From contig WFMF01000037.1 in NCBI GenBank assembly GCA_011033025.1, positions 434,001 through 498,000 of the forward strand: DNA of 64,000 nucleotides, written 5' to 3'. Made by a program: the position numbers and the translations under genes. Shown in pieces: positions 38,201 through 47,200 of the stretch; within the stretch, counting starts at the first letter, position 1; every line of letters begins with the position of its first letter. Origin of the DNA: Beroe forskalii. Its lineage: Eukaryota > Ctenophora > Nuda > Beroida > Beroidae. A model generated the notes under the pieces. It was not told where the DNA came from. It did not search any database and saw only the letters and a list, made by a program, of their open reading frames with translations.

Positions 38201-41200
38201 TTCATGGTTGTTATGATTTCTGCTGTGTCCATTATATGTGTCATGGCAGATAATATGCTTCTTGATATAAATGGCCTCCTTCATGGAACACAAATCCCCA
38301 TGGAAGTGGCTAAATGCTCGCAAATATTGAACCACATCAGTGACATTGCGTATTTCAAAGAGGCCCTAATAAACCAACTTTTCTCCATAAATGATCCAAA
38401 TAATTCACTTTGTGAGTTCAATGTTGATATGTTGAATTTAAAGACATCGACAACCTTATCACCGAAGATTTCCAAGATAATAAGTGATTCAAAGTGGTTT
38501 TGTGATGAATTGAATGTACAAAATTTTAAAAGTTGTAACGGACACTCAATGTGCTTGACAGATGAATGTGGGTGTCAGTCAACAGAGAATTGGAAACTTG
38601 GGACACAGTTCCTCTGTCCTGATAAGTCAGGGTGCATTGCTTTAGGAAACACGTGTGATGGGGTACATGACTGTAAGGACGGGAGTGATGAATGCATCTG
38701 TGAAGGATTCATCCAGTTGAAATGTCCGGAGCTCACAAAACCTTATTGTGTATCTTTAGATAATCTTTGTCGACTGCTTGAGAAGAAAAGCCCATCGACC
38801 TATGAGCACCGAGAATGGCTTAACTTCCTGAGGAAATGTTTGAGCTTGAAAGAAATCAATAAGACGTGTAGAAGACTAAAGAAAACCTATAGCTTGAAAG
38901 ATGAGTTCAACCCCATTTTCCAATGTCTTGAAAATGAAAGTTACTACCCCACGTCCTCATCAAGGGACATTAAAGCATTCTGCAAAAACAACTGCTCTAC
39001 ATATTACAGGAATGAGTCTTGGGATCGGTTTTGCAATAGACTTTACTGGGGTGGAATTGGATTACACGCCCTTAATTTTCTTTGTCCTGGTTATGGTTAT
39101 ATCGAGTTGCGGCGGCTGTGTGATGGAACTGTTGATTGTCCTGAAGGGGCCGATGAGGCAGGCTGTCCTGGAAGGTTTTACTGCTCAGGCAATAGCTCTG
39201 TCGAGTGGGTGGAGTCTGAAAAACTGTGTGATCACGTCAAGGATTGCTCCAATGGGGCAGATGAATGCTATGGTTGCAATATGGGGGCTTTCACGTCGAG
39301 TGATTTTCTGATTAGCTCGAATATCGTGTTCGCCTTGACGTTATTACATGGTGCAGCAGCAGTTATCATCAATGCTAGGCAGGGATACAGGTGCTACTCA
39401 AACACACCTTCCAGTCATACTGGAGAACTTGACAGAATTGTATTATTCCAAATCATATCATACGACTTTGTCATGGGGCTGTATGAAATACTTATCATAG
39501 TTTCATCGGTAATCTTCTGGGTAAGAGGAAAGTATTGTAACTTTGATGCAGAATGGAGATCAAGTATTTATTGTGCTATTTTGGGAATCTTATTCACTTT
39601 TTCCACTCACGGATCCTTGCTTTCCATAGCACAAATCAGTGTTACAAGATGCATCACTTGCCTATCAAACAACACTATCTACATCAAAAAATCAGTAGTC
39701 ATGATGCTGTCTTTAATTTGCTTCGTCATCAACCTCGGAAATTCAGTAATCCCAATCATCCCTTTGCCTTACATTCAAAACATATTCAGAACCGATATTC
39801 TATTTACTTCTCTAGGACAAAACCCGTTCGTGAATCAGAATCCTCTAAACTACACCCTCCTCAAAGATATGCATAACAGAATCTTTGATACAGAAGCAAC
39901 GGACTTGTATGAAATCCTGGGAGATCTCAGGGGTACTGTTTCAAACAAGACCATGTGGCAGACAACGGAGATAAGTTTCTACGGAAACACAGGGTTGTGT
40001 GTTCACAACATGTTCAAAAGCCAGGAATCTTTTAAGGAATACCAGCGATCATACTTGAGTCTCATTTCCATCACTCTCCTTGTAATGACTGGTTCTTACA
40101 TTGCTATAGTAGCCAAGATTGATAGATCTCAACGGGAAGTAGAAAACATAGCACAGCAACATCAGGGAAAAGAAAGAAATATTCAACCTCACATTTCAGT
40201 AACAACCAAAGTTATGCTAATGATATTCTCCCAGTTACTGTGTTGGCTAGCGTTCATTGGTGCAACATGTTACTACACAATTCGTGAAGATATTGCAGTT
40301 CCCGGTATGATATATGAGATTTTCGCCTTGATCATCATGCCCCTGAATAGTCTACTCAATCCTATATTTTATAGCGAATCATACAAGTTACTGATTGAGG
40401 AACTCGTGAAATGCACGAAATGGTACCGTAGTCGAAATGACACTGTGGAAGAAATCGAAATGTCACGTTTCAATTTACCAGGAGCAAATAGTCCATGAAA
40501 AATGATCAATGCATGGAAAATTTAAGTTTTAAAGCTTTATTAAACTTTCTTAAAAATTGCAATAACTTAAAATTTAACTTATTAATTCTTGAAATAGCAG
40601 TTTCAATATGAGTTTTATTTTTAGCCTGAATTCTTTCAATTTATGTTTCCTGAATTGTGCTTTTATCATGCCGCGTGACATATGAGAGTATAAGTCTCCC
40701 GCATGGCTTGGCCTCTTCTAGTCATATGTAATTTCGCGTCAAAGATTGAAAGAAATATATTAAAGCAGGCAACAGTCAGAAGTCTAATACGGTATAATTA
40801 AATAACTCTTAATTTTTGGAAGTTTTGAATAATATACATAATATAGAACTAGAGATCGAAGGGGCAACCTTATACCACATATTATATATGGAAGCTTTTT
40901 ATCAGTATGGTTTTGGTTAAGAGTACATATAGAATGGTTTCACCTTCTATATGTACGGACTCCGGGATGTAGGTTCCTTGGGCTTGGAGGCGAAAAATCG
41001 TGTGTTACACATTTTGTGCTGCACAATCACCCTCGCCCAACTGATGACCCATTTTAGCCCTTGAGCACTTTTTGTCACTTTCGGGCCTTAAATTATTATC
41101 AAAATTCTTATATTCCTTCTAAACATGATTAACTGCAACGATACGTCATGGATGCATATGGTTTGACCTTACATAATAAAGTTGTCTATGATTGCATGTA

Positions 41201-44200
41201 TATTTATTATTGGTTCATAATTTGTTAATGCACAAGTATACAAGTATTACCCACCGTGGGTGGTAGTGAAGGTATCTGCGCCACCACCTCACTCGGCGGC
41301 TTCACGAACTGCTGTTCCTGCTTCTGCTGCTGCTGCTGAGCCAGTCTCTCCTGCTCCTTCACCTCCTGAACTATTCTCTCAGCCTCGTGAGGCTGGATCT
41401 CTGGAGACATGGGTGGCTCTTCCTCCTCTTCATGTGGCTCAGGAGGCTTCGTGTAGTTGTACGCGGTAGGGGCAGCCGAGTACGACTTCTGCTGAGCCTT
41501 CTCGGACTTCTGCTTCGACTGAGAGGAGATTGTGATATATACACGGTATACAATGTATACATTTAGCAAAGGGCATAAGCAACGCCTCGTAAAAATAGGG
41601 TTTTTATGCTACTTGGATCAACAATTCATTATCCCAACATTGCCAATTATATATTCATGCCATTTAAATTGCTACTTCCTACCTTGATAGTCATGAGTGC
41701 CTTCCTGACTACATCATCGTCAATATCTGTAGTTCCTTGGAGGAACTTGAGGGCTTCCCGCACTGCTCTGGGATCGATCTCAGGGGTGGTAGGGGACAGG
41801 GTCTTATCTGAAGATAATACATCCTATAAGTGGTTGAGAGATGGAGACGGATACACACTGGACATGGACGTGTTAGTGAAGTAGACGCTAGATTTTTTCA
41901 AGTAACGGTATGATTGGGTGAAGCTATTCATGGCATTCCTTGCACAGTTTCAGACTACATTACAACACAAGAACTCACCGCTAGGTTCTGTTCCTTGTTC
42001 CACTGCGGAGGGGGATGTCCATTGTGAAGAGGAGGGGGCACCTTCTTACTAGGACTCCTCGTGTGTCTGTCTCCCCCTCGCTCGTACCCTCCCCTCCCTC
42101 GGTCCTTGTGCTCGTTATACGACCTCCTTCCCTCGTGATGTCTCTCTCTGTGGTCTCTGTCATGGTCTCGCTCTCGGCTGCGAGACCTCTTGTCTCTACT
42201 GTCAGAGGGGCGGGATCATGTGTCCGAACATTGGAGGCATACCAGGTCTCAACATCGCACCGTCGAATGGAGGTCTGGCACCGAAGGGGAAGGGAAACCG
42301 GGCAGGATCGAATGGTGGACGAGCACCAGGGGGAAATGATCCTGGCTTCATGCCAGGAGGCAGGGAAAACCTGGGCATTTTAGATGGATCGAATCCAGGG
42401 GGCATTTTGGTGGGGTCAAATCCAGGAGGCATCTTCGAGGGATCAAAGCCAGGTGGCATTCTAGTTGGGTCAAATCCAGGCGGCATTTTTGTAGGGTCGA
42501 ATCCAGGCGGCATTTTTGTAGGGTCAAATCCAGGCGGCATTTTGGAAGGGTCAAATCCAGGTGGCATTTTTGTAGGGTCAAATCCAGGTGGCATTTTTGA
42601 TGGGTCAAATCCAGGCGGCATTTTACCAGGGTGCATTCCTGGAGGAAATGGAGTAAGTTTCTTTCTGGTTGAGGTGCCTGAATCCGTCTCCATTTTATCT
42701 TGTTTATTGGGATCATAGGACGGTGTTTCATTGGATTTATGTGCTTCTGCCGCAGTGAATTGTTCCTTGTCTTGATTGGACGGCATGGACGGGTGTTGAG
42801 GCTGACCAGATAAAGGAGGATGCTGAGGTGGACCACTGTGAGGAGGCAGGCTCATGCCAACTGGAGGCATGACATTAGGAGGGAACCCAACAGGAGGAAC
42901 TCCAGAGGGGGGCTGCATGGGGAGGACGCATGTGTCTCTGAGGCCCGGCATGGGGAGGGAAGGACGGGGGACCTTGGGGTCTGTTAGATTGGGGGCTACA
43001 AACCGTGCTGCCATGGCATCGGGGAGTTTCTGATTGGGAGGTCTCTCACTCTGAGAATATTCCTTCTGTATCTGGGCGGCTAATGCGCCCATTCGGGACG
43101 GGTGGACTGAAGAGGAATGATTGCCCTCCCCAGACTGCATCTGGTTTTGAGGCGGAGCGCCATTTGCCGGGAACTCTTGCGGCTGTGAGAACTGGGAGGG
43201 ATGGTGGGCTGTGGTGTTCTGTGGGAAGGGGGAGTGGTGACCGCCGTCTTGAGAGAACTGGGGGGCGTTATCGAACTGCGGGAACTGGGGAGGGGTAGTG
43301 CCTTGGTGAGGGGGGAATGGGGGCACGTGATGAGGTTGCTGGAATCCTGGCTCAGCCGGCTGAGACTCCTCTGGGGGAAGGGGGACAGGGTCTATCTTCA
43401 CAGGGGCACTGCAGTAGTTGGCAGGGGGCAGCGGTGCTGGACCAGGACCTTTGTACGATTCCTCCTCCCCGGTAGTGCTCTCTAACTCCCCTTGCTCTTC
43501 AAGGGGCATTGTCACATCTTCCGTATGGAGGCTCTCGTCAACGACTTCCTGCGTAAACAGAGAGTTTATTAAGTTGATACAATCGGCAATCGGCATGATG
43601 CATCTATTATCTAAACATTAAGTTACAAGTAACTAGGAATCAATGAAATGTTCGTGAGATTCTTCCCAATTCACACACGACAGGACGGCAGGTACCTGGT
43701 CAGTGAGCTGCTGCTGTTGCTCAGTGTCCATGGCTTCTGGCGCAGCAGGGTCGGGTTCTGGGTCTGGTTCTGATATCTGGTGGATTATCCTGGGTGCGGA
43801 CTTCTTACTCCCAGCCTCAGGAGTGTCGACTTCCTTCTCAGGCTCTGAAATGGGGAAATACCGAATACGTGTTCTGAAATGGGGAAATACCGAAGTCGTG
43901 TTGATTGAACGGCTGCTGCTGACAATGTGCGAGCAAAGGATCTATACTATGTCCCGTTTAAGTTCGTAAATTTCAAGTTAACATTTTCATTCTTAGAAAT
44001 TGACTTATGGACAAATGACTCACGTCAATTCAGAGCAAAATGATGAACATTTATGGTAAATCAACTTCTATAACTGTTGTTATTGACACAAATTTTCCAT
44101 TACCTCTCAACTTAAGACGTCAAAAGAGCAAAATTACCCCTTTGCAGTTTCTTGAATCCGCTCATTTTAGCTCGTTCCAGGAAAGTCCTGGAGGTAAACA

Positions 44201-47200
44201 GCTATTGATTTCTATTGAAAATGTTTCTTTTGGGTGTCAGCCATATCCAGAAATCAACAGGAGTCAAATCTTGGGAGTAGGGAGGCCATGACACGAAGAT
44301 ATCAGGGGGCTGGCAAGCCCCCAGCGGCGGTTTGCGAGCCCGAGGGCCCGAAGGGCCCGAGGGCGAGCTTTGGACGGTGGACCTAACAGTGCGAGGGCCG
44401 AAGGCCCGAGGACCCGAAGGGTCCGAGGGCGAGCATTGGACGATGGACCTAACGGTGTGAGGGCCGAAGGCCCGAGCGCGAGCCCGAGGACCCGAAGGGT
44501 CCGAGGGTGAGCATTGGACGGCTATCCTAACAGTACACGAGCCTCCGAGCATCGGGAGTGAGTTAATGTTACTTTGCTTGCCAGCCCCCAACTATATGTT
44601 TTCATGGATTGGCCATATTTCACGTTGAAATTTGAGTAAGTTCCCGTTGCCAAAATCGCACTAAAATTTGAACATCGCATGTTTAGAGGTCAAAGGAGGA
44701 ACTGTCAAAATTTCAGATCGATTGGATTAAAAATGGCCGAATTATTACAACTTGAATATTGCCAAAATCGAGGGTGTTCTTGTTAAATAGGGATACGACC
44801 ATATATATACACACATATATACATAGAGGTATATACATAGAGAGACTTTTTAGTGCAAGAAGTATACCCTTTTTAAACGGCTTTATCTCGGGAACCATAA
44901 AAGATACAAAGCTCATCGACCCAGCGTTGGAAAGTAGAAGGATAGAACTTGCGAAAAATGCCCTTAAAAACTATTTTACGTCACGATAATGACGTCATTA
45001 TGACGTCACAAAGTTGTGAATTTCAAATGTCGATTTTCCAAAAAATAGGTGCTTTTCAACGCAATTTTTCGGTATGAAGCTTTCGAGATAGGAAAAAATG
45101 CTCCTCCTAGCGTAGAAAGGAAATTTAATGTACTTTTTTAAAAATGTGGTCGAAAAGTTCTGAGCTCCCCAGCATCATTGAGATATTTGCGATTGTTTGA
45201 AACACTTTGACTCGAAAAAAATACGAAAAAATAGCAAAAACGTTGCAGCTAGTGCAGAAAAAACGGGACCATCCCAGGACTTCATCCTTGGATATGTTGT
45301 CGGTCATAGTCCAGACTGTGTAAATGAATGGGTCTCAGATAGCTTATCTAATTATATGACGTAATTGTGACGTCATCAGTAATGCTAGGTAACGCGAATT
45401 TTGAACACGCGATTTGACGCCAAATTTCAATATATCTGGGCACAGAAAAAGAGTGATATTTTTTCCCAAAACCAAAAAGGATTTGGTTGTGATGGTCCGC
45501 GGCGGTTTCAAGGCGTTCTTTACTGTAAAACCCATGATATGAGAAAGAACGCGACGGTTAAAACTGCCGCAACGGCACTTTTTTGATGCATTAAAGTTAC
45601 GTGAATGCTGTATATTTTATAAGTGACGTTCCAGCAGTTTTAACCGTCGCGTTCTTTCTCATATCATGGGTTTTACAGTAAAGAACGCCTTGAAACCGCC
45701 GCGGACCATCACAACCAAATCCTTTTTGGTTTTGGGAAAAAATGTTTCCTTACTGCTCTCCTTGGCGAATGCATGCCAATAATGGCTCGATTTTTGAGTG
45801 CCATTTGCGGTGTTCTACTAACTTGCATGAACCATGACAACTTCAGCATGTGTTTCTACATCACCTGACGCAAAAACCACGACAGATAATCATAGCGAAT
45901 ATGCCCATTTACCTTGTTGTGGGAGCCATTTTCGTGGATTGATTAAGGAGAATGAAGATTTTGGGGCTAAAAGCGCCTCAAACCATGACTTCAATTGGTG
46001 TAAGCTGACTTCCAAGAGGCTGAACAGTGTCCCTGTTAAACGTCCGAAAATATTGGTGCCAATTCTGGGATATCCTATGACTGTAGAACCATGATTCGTC
46101 CGGAAACAATCTAAGGGTAATATGCGTTTTTCTCTAAGCACGCCCCTACAGGCTGCGAACTAGGCCTTCCTCTGCTCCTCTATCAATCAGATTTGAACTT
46201 TTGCCTCATGGGCTTCCATCAGAATTCTCTGACGAACAATCGTGGAAATTTTCAGCTTCAATAAATGATGTTTGGTTGATGTTTTTTGAAATTATGGGAG
46301 CTGGGTTATTTGAAATGAGGTTTGCACACTTTCCACCTCAACTTCTTTGATCGATGATTGCCGTCGTTTCCGCTGTCTTGAGCAGTTCCATGGTCACAGA
46401 ATTTTTCGTTGATACACTGGAGAGTACCAAGGGTAGGTAAAATTTTGGTGTGATTTCCAGGTTGCTTCCTGGACGATCATTGAATAACTCAAAGTGATGA
46501 CCTCAAATGTACGTTTCAATAACATGAATCTTTCACACTTCCAGTCAACGTGAAGAATTATGGACTCAAACTTCTGAAAACCAAATCAGACTAAGATATG
46601 CCTAAATGTTCATCTATTTACTCCAATCTACAGAACCATTAAGGGTTTTATCTCTATTGTAGCAGATACAGAGTGTATTTCAAATTTACGAACTTAAACG
46701 GAACACACTATACATTGAATGTTACCGTGTGCTTTGGAGTAATGAACCATGGCAAATGATAAATGTCCAATGTACATCACATGAATCAGGAGAAAGACCT
46801 AACAAAATGGTAAGTTCAGTAAATTAGACAAATTTGAAAGCCAAGTCAGGTGTTGAAAACCCGGGCGATATCAGATATTAACTGTTCAATTTTTCATCTC
46901 TTGACGCGTTCTAACCTTGCTCGGGTTCATTGGGAGCGCTTGTAGAATGGTATGGCCCTCAGGGGAGAAACAGGGCAAATTTCCAGCCCTGGGCCAAGGA
47001 CACTGGAGCAGGCTCCAGCGCTCTGGATCTTTTGAGAGATGATCCCTATCTTAATGGAGGCTTTGGGTTTAGGGTTGACAAGTTCTTTGGCGAAGAATTG
47101 GTTTACGAGCTTCTCTGGTTTGACTTTGGGCAGGGGTCCTTTTATTGGCAGCTTGCCAACAGTTACGTTGGAGAAATCAGCGACTTTGTTTGGTTTCCCG

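Larger units (their letters stand above)
44202..46200 (-). pseudogene. Tc1/mariner-like transposase remnant, interrupted
   Basis: Minus-strand fragments in transposase order. At about 46.24-45.91 kb one frame reads ITLRLFPDESWFYSHRISQN and later PIEVMV-stop-GAFSPKI, the DES.F and MVWGAFS blocks of DDE transposases. At about 44.31-44.22 kb another reads SWPPYSQDLTPVDFWIW, the third-acid block (PDLTPVDFxxW). Between them lie unrelated GC-rich repeats and a long perfect inverted repeat. Stops and frame changes show it is dead. Confidence 0.6.

Noticed and set aside
38901-39311. 136-residue frame inside the receptor gene
   Set aside because: Out-of-frame shadow of the LDLa receptor; no independent support.
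42218-42718. 166-residue plus-strand frame with GSNPGGI repeats
   Set aside because: Antisense shadow of the MPPGFDP repeats in the SON-like exon, whose frame is supported by splice phase.
45890-46141. 83-residue minus frame starting MLREKR
   Set aside because: The neighbouring frame carries the transposase blocks (FPDESWF); this one is a shadow of that remnant.
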